Assembly (NCBI GenBank): GCA_946480815.1
Contig: CAMLLB010000084.1
Location: 1 to 8,002 of the forward strand
Reading direction: 5' to 3'
DNA: 8,002 nt
Origin: an uncultured Flavobacteriales bacterium
Lineage (GTDB): Bacteria; Bacteroidota; Bacteroidia; Flavobacteriales; Crocinitomicaceae
The notes under the pieces are model-generated. The model searched no databases, was not told the origin of the DNA, and was given only the letters and a program-made list of their open reading frames with translations. A program made the translations under genes and the position numbers. Below, piece by piece: positions 1 through 6,156 of the stretch (position 1 is the first letter of the stretch; the number at the start of each line of letters is the position of its first letter).

Positions 1-47
1 CCCCCCCCCCACCTCCACTCTTTCCCTACACGACGCTCTTCCGATCT
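1..47 (+). other. Poly-C plus Illumina adapter (artefact, not genomic)
   Basis: The first ten bases are all C. Bases 16-47 match the last 32 bases of the Illumina TruSeq universal/read-1 adapter exactly, ending in GCTCTTCCGATCT at 47. The C run is consistent with the complement of a poly-G tail from two-colour sequencing chemistry. Genomic sequence appears to start at about 48. This shows that position 1 is an untrimmed assembly edge rather than a natural boundary, and the gene that follows is cut by the assembly. The adapter match is seen directly; the poly-G explanation is inference. Confidence 0.97.
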
Positions 48-48
48 C

Positions 49-630
49 TGCAATTGTTCCTTGTTGGTATTGCCGGTAGAATTTTTGTCTTTCAGCGCTA
101 AAAAAATGAGCGATGGGAATTTATTGACCTGGGATGTGGAATCTGAAAACAGAAATGATTATTTCACCATCGAAACAAGTGCTGACGGAGTAAATTGGAA
201 AGAACTGACAAAGGTAAAAGGAGCGATTACTTCTACGGAAGCTAAAACGTATACCTACGTTGATACTAAAAATACACGGGAATCTGTTTACTATAAACTT
301 AGCCAAACCGACTTGGATGGAACGAGAAATGAATTGGCTTTGGAATACGTTCAGGTAAATGAATCAGACTTTGTGTTATATCCCAATCCAAGTTCCGATA
401 GTAAAGTTCACATTGCATTTTCAGACAACACCGGAGAAAGAGCGACTTTGATTCTTCGAAATGAAATAGGATGCCTGGTTTTGCAGCAAGACCTGGAACC
501 CGTTTCGAAATCAGGAAGAACATCTTTTTACAGCGCGGATCTTGATTTAGGCCAGCCGGCAGGAATTTACCTGGTAGAAGTTCATTCAGGAAATCAATTG
601 GTGGAGCGCTCGATGTTGGTTATCCGTTAA
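49..630 (+). CDS. T9SS cargo protein, C-terminal part (5' truncated)
   Basis: About 193 codons are open from the adapter junction to the TAA at 628-630, so the true start lies off the contig. The TTG at 61 is not a real start: codons for Cys-Asn-Cys-Ser precede it in frame, and the following LPVEFLSFSAK segment is the usual beginning of an Ig/Fn3-like beta domain inside much longer Bacteroidota exported proteins. That domain runs to about base 350 (WDVESENRNDYFTIE, YYKLSQTDLDG). The last 90 or so residues fit a type A T9SS sorting domain (TIGR04183/Por_Secre_tail): FVLYPNPSSD, then a beta-rich stretch, then AGIYLVEV and a final short strand. In this family the domain directs export through the outer membrane and is then cleaved and replaced by a lipid anchor, or the protein is released. 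The catalytic or binding part is missing, so function is unknown. The spacer after it contains a hairpin at 650-704. Confidence 0.9.
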   Translation, partial: CNCSLLVLPVEFLSFSAKKMSDGNLLTWDVESENRNDYFTIETSADGVNWKELTKVKGAITSTEAKTYTYVDTKNTRESVYYKLSQTDLDGTRNELALEYVQVNESDFVLYPNPSSDSKVHIAFSDNTGERATLILRNEIGCLVLQQDLEPVSKSGRTSFYSADLDLGQPAGIYLVEVHSGNQLVERSMLVIR

Positions 631-720
631 TTGAGTCAAGATTAAGAGCGGCAAGAGTCATGACTTGAAATTTGGTACTGATTCTCACAGTCTTGACTCT
701 TGTCTCTAATATTCCTAATT
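631..720. repeat. Inverted heptamer-like repeats between two genes
   Basis: The left arm GGCAAGAGTCATGAC (650-664) faces the right arm GTCTTGACTCTTGTC (690-704). Of 15 positions, 13 are Watson-Crick, one is a G·U wobble and one is a T-T mismatch, around a 25-nt loop. A second left copy, GAGTCAAGA at 633-641, is perfectly complementary to 691-699, so two alternative foldings compete for the same right arm. The right arm reads as imperfect 7-mers (TTGACTC, TTGTCTC, TAATATT at 693-713). No T-run follows, so this is not a classical intrinsic terminator, though it may end or protect the upstream mRNA. A related arrangement lies at 3682-3779. Confidence 0.65.
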
Positions 721-728
721 TCGGACAG

Positions 729-1598
729 ATGAAAGAGAAAGCGATTGTCCTTTGGTCGGGTGGAAAAGATTGTAACCTTGCTTTGCAACTGGCAAAGAAC
801 AAAGGATACGACATTACTGCTTTGGTTACTTTTTATTCCAAATCAACAGAATTCAGGGCACATCCGAAAGAATGGATGGACCTTCAATCCAAATCTTTAG
901 GAATTACGCATATCATGCTTGAGATCGGGGAACCATTTGCTGAGAACTACGAACTTCAATTACAAAAATTGAAAGACCAATTGGGGATCTCAGTCGCGGT
1001 TTCAGGAGATATTTCAGAAGTACACGGAAGCTCGAATTGGATCACCGAACGGACGCAAGCCATCGGAATGAAGGCTTTTCTTCCTTTATGGCACAAGAAT
1101 AGGACTGAAGTAATGGAACTCTTGCTGCAATTGAACTTTGAGGTGGTTCTCACGATGGTGAAAAAGCCTTGGTTGGATAAACAGTTTGCAGGAAAAAGAA
1201 TGGACCGTAAACTCATTGAAGAATTGAAGGTCCTCGGAGAAGAAAACGGGTTGGATTTGTGTGGTGAACAGGGAGAATACCACACAATGGTCTTAAATGG
1301 TCCCGGATATCGCTCACCGATTTCCTTGAATACTTTTTCAATTATTCAACACGAAGAAATGGTCCATCTGTCGGGAACAGATCTTTCATTAAATGGAAAT
1401 TACACCGTTCCTGCACTTGAAAAACACAAATCGTGTGTGAATTGCGGGAAGGCGTTTTCCTGCTATACAGCCGGTTGCTGGTGCGCAGAGCTTCCTATGA
1501 TCATGCCGATGGAGAATATCACCGATTGTTTGTGCCCGACTTGTTTGAAAGCCGTAATTGATGAAAAATTGGCTGTAAATCAACGGTCAACAACATAA
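729..1598 (+). CDS. PP-loop ATP pyrophosphatase (Dph6/COG2102-like) fused to a CWC-type Cys-rich domain
   Basis: 289 residues from the ATG at 729. The frame is open further upstream to a TTG at 672, but those codons fall in the inverted-repeat spacer, and the family's N-terminal strand begins at this ATG. The ATP-binding PP-loop is SGGKDC (residues 10-15), followed by AVSGDI and the family signature CGEQGEYHT (178-186). Together these fit the ATP_bind_4 (PF01902) family, whose eukaryotic member amidates diphthine. Bacteria have no diphthamide, so the substrate here is unknown; an ATP-dependent amidation or thiolation-type reaction is inference. Residues 236-272 carry eight cysteines (236, 239, 245, 250, 252, 267, 269, 272) in the order CxxC, FSC, CWC, CLCPTC. 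This resembles the Cys_rich_CWC family (PF14375) and probably binds metal. Most stand-alone family members are about 220-230 residues, so the tail is an added domain. A weak promoter (TTG 693-695, TAATTTCG 716-723) would give an almost leaderless mRNA. Confidence 0.87.
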   Translation: MKEKAIVLWSGGKDCNLALQLAKNKGYDITALVTFYSKSTEFRAHPKEWMDLQSKSLGITHIMLEIGEPFAENYELQLQKLKDQLGISVAVSGDISEVHGSSNWITERTQAIGMKAFLPLWHKNRTEVMELLLQLNFEVVLTMVKKPWLDKQFAGKRMDRKLIEELKVLGEENGLDLCGEQGEYHTMVLNGPGYRSPISLNTFSIIQHEEMVHLSGTDLSLNGNYTVPALEKHKSCVNCGKAFSCYTAGCWCAELPMIMPMENITDCLCPTCLKAVIDEKLAVNQRSTT

Positions 1599-1637
1599 AA
1601 CAGTAGGGGTGTGATTAATCGCACCCCTACTGTTTTT
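1597..1637 (+). terminator. Strong rho-independent terminator
   Basis: The arm at 1597-1614 pairs with 1619-1636 in an 18-bp stem with a single G·U wobble, closed by the tetraloop TTAA. The stem core is CAGTAGGGGTG against CACCCCTACTG. It ends in a run of five T (1633-1637), mirrored by four A on the left, so it could also act in the reverse direction. Its first two bases are the last two of the upstream gene's TAA stop codon, leaving no spacer. It separates the pyrophosphatase from the helicase. Confidence 0.9.
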
Positions 1638-1702
1638 ACATCCTAAATGCATTAATTAACAATAACTTGCAAGTTTATTAACAAACATCAAAAAAAAGGT
1701 CG

Positions 1703-1710
1703 TACCTTTG
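1703..1710 (+). promoter_or_regulatory. Bacteroidota -7 element (TACCTTTG) for the helicase
   Basis: TACCTTTG matches the TAnnTTTG -7 consensus of the Bacteroidota primary sigma factor exactly. It sits 22 bases before the ATG at 1733, which predicts a leader of roughly 15-20 nt. The upstream -33 element (TTTG-like) is poor: TTTA at 1674-1677 is slightly too far away and TTA at 1678-1680 is the nearest alternative. Lying just after a strong terminator, a promoter here is expected. No Shine-Dalgarno sequence is present; the leader is A/T-rich. Confidence 0.5.
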
Positions 1711-1732
1711 CGCCAAATTTTAGATTTATTTT

Positions 1733-3679
1733 ATGACCTTTAAAGAACTCGGGTTAAGAGTTGAGGTTCTGCAGTCGATAGAAGCAATGGGTTTTGCAGA
1801 ACCAACTCCGATCCAACAAAGTGCCATTCCGCACTTGTTACAATTAGAAAGCGATTTTGTCGGACTCGCACAAACAGGGACAGGGAAAACAGCCGCATTC
1901 GGCCTACCATTAATTCACAAGGTAACAGACCGCCCCACTGAAACACAAGGTTTAATCATCGCTCCAACGCGTGAATTGTGTTTACAAATCTCCAAAGACT
2001 TAGAAGCATTTGCTCAATTCGATCGTCAGATTAAAGTAGTTGCCGTTTACGGTGGTACGGATATTCGTCGTCAGATGAGTGATATCAAGCGTGGTGCAAC
2101 GATCGTTGTTGCTACTCCTGGTCGTTTGGTGGATTTAATCAAACGTCGTGCAGTAAACCTGCAAACTGTTGAGACAGTTGTATTGGATGAGGCTGACGAA
2201 ATGTTGAACATGGGTTTCAAAGAAGATATCGATGAAATTCTTGATGCAACACCTGATACAAAAAGTGTGTGGTTATTCTCTGCAACAATGCCGAAAGAAG
2301 TGGCTGAAATTGCTAAGAACTACATGACAGATCCTTTGGAAGTATCCATCGGACACAAAAACCAAAGTAACGAGAACATTGAGCACATCTATTACTCAGT
2401 GAAAGAAAAAGACCGTTACGATGCATTGAAACGTTTGATCGATGCCAGCCCGGAGATTTTTGGATTGGTATTCTGTCGTACACGTAATGAAACTGCAACT
2501 GTTGCTGAGAAATTAGCAAAAGACGGATATAGTGCAGAACCGCTTCACGGAGATTTATCGCAGGCAATGCGTGATCGCGTAATGGAGCGTTTCCGTGAGC
2601 GTTCAATCCAGTTGTTGGTTGCAACAGACGTTGCAGCTCGTGGAATTGACGTAGACAATATTACACACGTGATCAATTACAACTTACCGGATGATATCGA
2701 GAACTATACGCACCGTTCAGGCCGTACGGCTCGTGCAGGTCGTCAGGGGAAATCATTGGTATTGATCAATACACGTGAAGCTTACAAGATTAAAGCGATC
2801 GAGCGTCAGATCCGGATGGATTTCACACATGCTTTGATTCCTTCTGCTCAGGAAATTTGCGGGATCCAGTTGAATAAACTGATCGCAAAAGTAAAAGATA
2901 CGGAAGTAAAAGAGAAAGACATCGAACCATTCCTGGAAGGAATGATGGCTGATTTTGCTGAATTGTCGAAAGAAGAAATCATCAAGAAATTCGTTTCTGC
3001 TGAATTCAACCGTTTCATCGAGTACTATGACCGTGCTGGTGATTTGAATGTGACTTCAGGAAGAGGTGAGCGTGGTGACCGCAAGGAAAGAAGTGATCGC
3101 AATGATCGTTTTGACCGCAAAGACCGTTTCGAAAGAAGCGACAGAGGTGAACGTTCAGATCGCGGACCAAGAGATAATGGAAACAGAACACGTTTCTTCG
3201 TTAGTCTTGGAAAACGCGACGGATTGAATCCAGGTGGTTTGTTGCGTGTGATCTGTGACTCTACAGGTTTGAAATCTGCATCTATCGGAAGAATCGATGT
3301 CATGCCGAACTTCTCATTCTTTGAAGCAGACAAAACAGATGAAGGAGCAATCCTTTCAAAAGTAAATGGTGCTGACTACGAAGGACACACCGTAAATGTG
3401 GAAATCACTCAGAAAAAAGACGGTGGTGAACGCAGAGGCGGTGGAGACCGTGAGCGCAAAGGTGGATTTGGCGGTGGAAAATCCGGAGGTTTCGGAGACC
3501 GCAAGTCATCTTTCGGAAGCAGTGATCGCCGTTCATCCGGTGGTGGAGGTTTCAGAGGAAACTCCAGTTACGGGAAGTCAGAAGGCCGTTCAGGTGGAAG
3601 TGACCGCAGAAGCAGCGGAAGCTCAGATCGCCGTTCTTCAGGTGGCGGACGTAAATTCAGTTCGAATAGTTATAAGTAA
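1733..3679 (+). CDS. deaD: DEAD-box ATP-dependent RNA helicase with DbpA-type RNA-binding domain
   Basis: 648 residues. All helicase motifs are intact: Q motif (GFAEPTPIQ, 20-28), motif I AQTGTGKT (46-53), Ia PTREL (78-82), Ib TPGRL (128-132), II DEAD (152-155), III SAT (183-185), V VATDVAARGID (296-306) and VI HRSGRTARAGR (327-337). Residues 487-561 (RFFVSLGKRDGLNPGGLL onward) fit the DbpA RNA-binding domain (PF03880), which in relatives recruits the enzyme to structured RNA such as 23S rRNA. This domain is flanked by two low-complexity basic segments: a Ser-Asp-Arg-rich linker (442-486) and a Gly/Ser/Arg tail (563-648) with repeated DRRSSG motifs. The overall plan resembles DeaD/CsdA, a cold-shock helicase acting in ribosome assembly and RNA decay. 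The symbol is by similarity, since Bacteroidota often carry several paralogues. It starts 96 bases after a strong terminator, with its own promoter-like element, and is followed after 104 bases by typA. Confidence 0.95.
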   Translation: MTFKELGLRVEVLQSIEAMGFAEPTPIQQSAIPHLLQLESDFVGLAQTGTGKTAAFGLPLIHKVTDRPTETQGLIIAPTRELCLQISKDLEAFAQFDRQIKVVAVYGGTDIRRQMSDIKRGATIVVATPGRLVDLIKRRAVNLQTVETVVLDEADEMLNMGFKEDIDEILDATPDTKSVWLFSATMPKEVAEIAKNYMTDPLEVSIGHKNQSNENIEHIYYSVKEKDRYDALKRLIDASPEIFGLVFCRTRNETATVAEKLAKDGYSAEPLHGDLSQAMRDRVMERFRERSIQLLVATDVAARGIDVDNITHVINYNLPDDIENYTHRSGRTARAGRQGKSLVLINTREAYKIKAIERQIRMDFTHALIPSAQEICGIQLNKLIAKVKDTEVKEKDIEPFLEGMMADFAELSKEEIIKKFVSAEFNRFIEYYDRAGDLNVTSGRGERGDRKERSDRNDRFDRKDRFERSDRGERSDRGPRDNGNRTRFFVSLGKRDGLNPGGLLRVICDSTGLKSASIGRIDVMPNFSFFEADKTDEGAILSKVNGADYEGHTVNVEITQKKDGGERRGGGDRERKGGFGGGKSGGFGDRKSSFGSSDRRSSGGGGFRGNSSYGKSEGRSGGSDRRSSGSSDRRSSGGGRKFSSNSYK

Positions 3680-3681
3680 TC

Positions 3682-3779
3682 AGGCAATAGCCAATAGTAA
3701 TTAGTAAAAAGAAACAGGTATTGGTGGTTAGAAGATAGATGAAACTATTGACTAATCACTAATGCCTAATCACTAGAAT
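3682..3779. repeat. Inverted arrays of degenerate 7-mers between helicase and typA
   Basis: Just after the helicase stop are three 7-mers: GCAATAG, CCAATAG, TAATTAG (3684-3704). Just before typA are five: CTATTGA, CTAATCA, CTAATGC, CTAATCA, CTAGAAT (3745-3779), two of them identical. The two arrays have opposite orientation: 3682-3705 is complementary to 3744-3767 at 18 of 24 positions, with a 38-nt loop between. The pattern recalls the spacer at 631-720 (both contain TTGACT and TAAT in 7-nt phase), which suggests one dispersed repeat type. No T-run follows, so the role (transcript end, mRNA stabiliser, or a relic of a small mobile repeat) is not decided by the sequence. Confidence 0.65.
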
Positions 3780-3783
3780 AACA

Positions 3784-5580
3784 ATGGAAATTAGAAACAT
3801 CGCAATTATTGCACACGTTGACCACGGAAAAACAACATTGGTTGACAAAATGATTGAGGCAGGAATGGTAATCAACGAGCGTGACCGTCCTACAGGAGAA
3901 TTGATTATGGATAACAATGACCTGGAGCGTGAGCGTGGAATTACTATCGTGTCTAAAAACGTTTCCGTTTCTTACAAAGGAACAAAGATCAATATCATTG
4001 ACACTCCCGGACACGCCGACTTTGGTGGTGAGGTAGAGCGTGTATTGAACATGGCAGACGGAGTTTGTTTGTTGGTGGATGCTTTTGAAGGTCCGATGCC
4101 GCAAACGCGTTTCGTATTAGGGAAAGCACTTTCAATGGGAATTAAACCATTGCTGGTAATCAATAAAGTAGATAAGGACAACTGTACTCCTGATGAAGTT
4201 CATGAGAAAGTATTCGATTTGATGTTCGAATTGGACGCAAACGAAGAGCAGTTGGAGTTCCCTACCATTTACGGTTCTGCGAAAAACGGATGGATGTCTA
4301 CTGACTGGAAACAGCAGACAGATTCCATTACTCCGCTGTTGGATGAAATTTTGAACTATTTCCCACCGCGTAAGATCGAGGAAGGAAATACACAAATGCT
4401 GATCACTTCTTTGGATTTCTCCACGTACGTTGGTCGTATCGCGATCGGTCGTTTGAACCGTGGTACATTGAAAGAAAACCAACAGATCGTATTGGCAAAA
4501 CGCGATGGTTCTCAAGAGAAGCACCGTGTGAAAGAAGCATTCGTATTCGAAGGATTGGAGCGTAAGAAAGTAACTGAAGTTCAGGCCGGAGATATCTGTG
4601 CGATTACAGGAATTGAAGGATTCGAGATCGGTGACGTTATTTGTGACTTCGAAAATCCGGAGCCGCTTCCAACAATTGAATTGGATGAGCCGACAATGTC
4701 TATGACGTTCTCCATCAACGATTCCCCATTTTTCGGAAAAGAAGGAAAGTTTGTGACATCCCGTCACATCCAGGAACGTTTGACGAAAGAATTGGAGAAA
4801 AACCTGGCAATGCGTGTTCACGATACAGATAAAGCAGATAAGTGGTTGGTTTACGGTCGCGGAGTATTGCATTTGTCTGTTTTGATCGAAACAATGCGTC
4901 GTGAAGGATATGAATTACAGGTAGGTCAGCCACAGGTAATTTTGAAAGAGATCAACGGACAAAAATGTGAGCCGGTTGAAGAATTGACTATCGACTTACC
5001 GGAAGAATTCTCCGGAACAGCAGTAGAAGCAGTTACCAAACGCAAAGGTGAAATGACAAACATGGAACCTAAAGGTGAGCGTATGATCATCCAGTTCCTG
5101 ATTCCTTCCCGTGGAATTATCGGGTTGCGTAACTACCTGTTGACACAAACTGCAGGTGAAGCAATTATGACACACCGTTTCCTGGAATACCAACCATATA
5201 AAGGTGAAATTCCTGGTCGTCAGAACGGTTCATTGATCTCATTGGAATTGGGAACTTCGATTCCATTCTCTATGAATAACTTGCAGGATCGTGGTAAATT
5301 CTTCATTTTCCCGAACGAAAATATTTACGAAGGACAAGTAATCGGTGAGAACTCACGTGCAGGTGACTTGTGTGTGAACGTTACGAAAACGAAAAAGTTG
5401 ACGAACATGCGTTCATCAGGAGCAGATGACAAAGTGCGTTTGGCGCCACCGAAAGTATTCTCTTTGGAAGAATGTTTGGAATACATCCAGGGAGATGAGT
5501 ACGTAGAAGTAACACCACAAAACTTGCGTATCCGTAAAATCTTGTTGAAAGAGACGGATCGTAAAAGAGCTGGTAAGTAA
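3784..5580 (+). CDS. typA: Ribosome-associated translational GTPase TypA/BipA
   Basis: 598 residues, close to the usual length of about 600. GTPase motifs are intact: G1 AHVDHGKTT (10-18), switch I RERGITI (49-55), G3 DTPGHAD (73-79), G4 NKVD (127-130) and G5 SAKNG (165-169). An EF-Tu-like beta-barrel domain and two EF-G-like domains follow, then the TypA-specific C-terminal domain ([57 protein letters not shown]). That ending distinguishes it from EF-G and LepA. In studied bacteria TypA binds the 70S ribosome with GTP at the EF-G site, and is needed for growth and 50S assembly at low temperature or under stress. The ATG at 3784 begins directly at the conserved N-terminus. There is no Shine-Dalgarno sequence; the preceding bases are ATAACA. 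The 104-base gap to the helicase contains inverted 7-mer repeats rather than a clear promoter, so co-transcription is possible. The unit ends at the terminator at 5650-5683. Confidence 0.98.
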   Translation: MEIRNIAIIAHVDHGKTTLVDKMIEAGMVINERDRPTGELIMDNNDLERERGITIVSKNVSVSYKGTKINIIDTPGHADFGGEVERVLNMADGVCLLVDAFEGPMPQTRFVLGKALSMGIKPLLVINKVDKDNCTPDEVHEKVFDLMFELDANEEQLEFPTIYGSAKNGWMSTDWKQQTDSITPLLDEILNYFPPRKIEEGNTQMLITSLDFSTYVGRIAIGRLNRGTLKENQQIVLAKRDGSQEKHRVKEAFVFEGLERKKVTEVQAGDICAITGIEGFEIGDVICDFENPEPLPTIELDEPTMSMTFSINDSPFFGKEGKFVTSRHIQERLTKELEKNLAMRVHDTDKADKWLVYGRGVLHLSVLIETMRREGYELQVGQPQVILKEINGQKCEPVEELTIDLPEEFSGTAVEAVTKRKGEMTNMEPKGERMIIQFLIPSRGIIGLRNYLLTQTAGEAIMTHRFLEYQPYKGEIPGRQNGSLISLELGTSIPFSMNNLQDRGKFFIFPNENIYEGQVIGENSRAGDLCVNVTKTKKLTNMRSSGADDKVRLAPPKVFSLEECLEYIQGDEYVEVTPQNLRIRKILLKETDRKRAGK

Positions 5581-5604
5581 ATTTTATTAGAACTGCCTTT
5601 CATT

Positions 5605-5635
5605 TCCCTCCTTGAGGAGGGATTAAGGGAGGTGG
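5605..5635. repeat. GGAGGG-type palindromic repeat
   Basis: TCCCTCC (5605-5611), loop TTGA, GGAGGGA (5616-5622) form a perfect 7-bp hairpin. A second copy of the right arm, GGGAGG at 5627-5632, follows after four bases and can compete for the same left arm. I recall similar CCTCCTTGAGGAGG elements scattered through intergenic regions of Bacteroidota genomes, but this cannot be checked here. The composition is unlike the surrounding A/T-rich spacer. It has no T-run and lies ahead of the true terminator. Confidence 0.5.
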
Positions 5636-5649
5636 AGAAGAATAATCTT

Positions 5650-5683
5650 AAAAGCGGATTCCAAATTTGGAGTCCGCTTTTTT
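5650..5683 (+). terminator. Rho-independent terminator of typA
   Basis: AAAAGCGGATTCC (5650-5662) pairs with GGAGTCCGCTTTT (5669-5681) in a 13-bp stem with one G·U wobble. The loop AAATTT is itself self-complementary. A run of six T (5678-5683) follows the GC-rich core. It lies 70 bases after the typA stop and only 12 bases before the next start codon. Confidence 0.9.
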
Positions 5684-5695
5684 CAATAAAAAATC

Positions 5696-6073
5696 ATGAT
5701 TGAATCAAAACTTACGTTAGATATTATTACTTCGACCCTGAAAGGTGAAAAGTACGAAGAGCAGATTACCAGGCAATTGGAACATTTGGAAGAAGTGGAA
5801 TACGAGCATACCGATTCCGGGTTGTTGATCTTCATCGAATACAGAAAGGCTGCGAAGGAATTTTGGTTAACAGACAAACAATTGTACGAAACTTTCGGTG
5901 AAGCAGAACATGAATTATCGAAAGTTGAATTGATTAATTCAGATCAAAATATTCATGCGGAAACGTCAATTCATTTCAAAAACGGACTCATAGAGCGTGT
6001 AGAAATTTGGAATACGTTGGGAGATTACCCGGAAGAGGATCTGAAAACGTGGGAAGTGAAGAGGATTCATTAA
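5696..6073 (+). CDS. Unrecognised 125-residue protein
   Basis: I do not recognise a family. The protein starts MIESKLTLDIITSTL and ends in TWEVKRIH. It is soluble-looking, with no signal peptide, membrane segment, cysteine pair or metal motif. The first two thirds are rich in Glu and Lys (GEKYEEQ, EHLEEVEYEH) with a hydrophobic stretch SGLLIFIEY. The C-terminal third contains NGLIERVEIWNTLGDYPEED, suggesting alternating strands and helices of a small alpha/beta fold. Codon use and the clean ATG at 5696 support a real gene, as does a length well above chance for this composition. The ATG follows the typA terminator by only 12 bases. Expression must therefore come from read-through or from a promoter buried in or before the terminator hairpin. 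A modest hairpin lies after the stop. Confidence 0.7.
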   Translation: MIESKLTLDIITSTLKGEKYEEQITRQLEHLEEVEYEHTDSGLLIFIEYRKAAKEFWLTDKQLYETFGEAEHELSKVELINSDQNIHAETSIHFKNGLIERVEIWNTLGDYPEEDLKTWEVKRIH

Positions 6074-6094
6074 AAATGAATTCATAGGGATGGT

Positions 6095-6114
6095 TTAAGC
6101 TATTTTTGGCTTAA
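6095..6114 (+). terminator. Possible weak terminator hairpin
   Basis: TTAAGC (6095-6100) and GCTTAA (6109-6114) form a perfect 6-bp stem around the 8-nt loop TATTTTTG, 22 bases after the stop of the small gene. There is no good T-run behind it and the stem is A/T-rich, so it may be chance or only a weak end signal. Confidence 0.25.
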
Positions 6115-6146
6115 TTTAGCCGGAACAACCACATTTTGTACTTTTT
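6115..6146 (+). promoter_or_regulatory. Possible promoter of the SBBP repeat gene
   Basis: TACTTTTT (6139-6146) matches the Bacteroidota -7 consensus TAnnTTTG except for its last base. TTTA (6115-6118) lies 20 bases upstream, where a TTTG-like -33 element belongs. Transcription would then begin a few bases before the ATG at 6157, giving a very short leader. Both elements are one base off consensus, so this is tentative. Confidence 0.3.
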
Positions 6147-6156
6147 AATCTAAATC

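Noticed and set aside
672..728. TTG start giving a longer pyrophosphatase with a hydrophobic N-terminus
   Set aside because: The extra 19 codons lie in the inverted-repeat spacer. The family's first strand and PP-loop begin right after the ATG at 729.
729..1598. Naming the gene dph6 (diphthine-ammonia ligase)
   Set aside because: The substrate, diphthine on elongation factor 2, does not exist in bacteria. Only the fold and ATP-binding motifs can be claimed.
3396..3704. 102-codon + strand frame over the 3' end of the helicase gene
   Set aside because: It is a shadow frame in Gly/Ser/Arg-rich repeats. The helicase frame continues intact through it to its stop at 3679.
3748..3779. TTGACT ... 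TAGAAT as a sigma-70-type promoter for typA
   Set aside because: The spacing is 20 bases and the words belong to the 7-mer repeats. The Bacteroidota consensus differs and no TAnnTTTG is present.
4132..4872. Long antisense frame opposite typA (246 codons)
   Set aside because: It mirrors strongly biased typA codons. The product has no recognisable features and no promoter or start context.
6076..6085. Palindrome ATGAATTCAT after the small gene
   Set aside because: It is only 10 bases of A/T-rich sequence with no repeat elsewhere, so chance is the simplest explanation.
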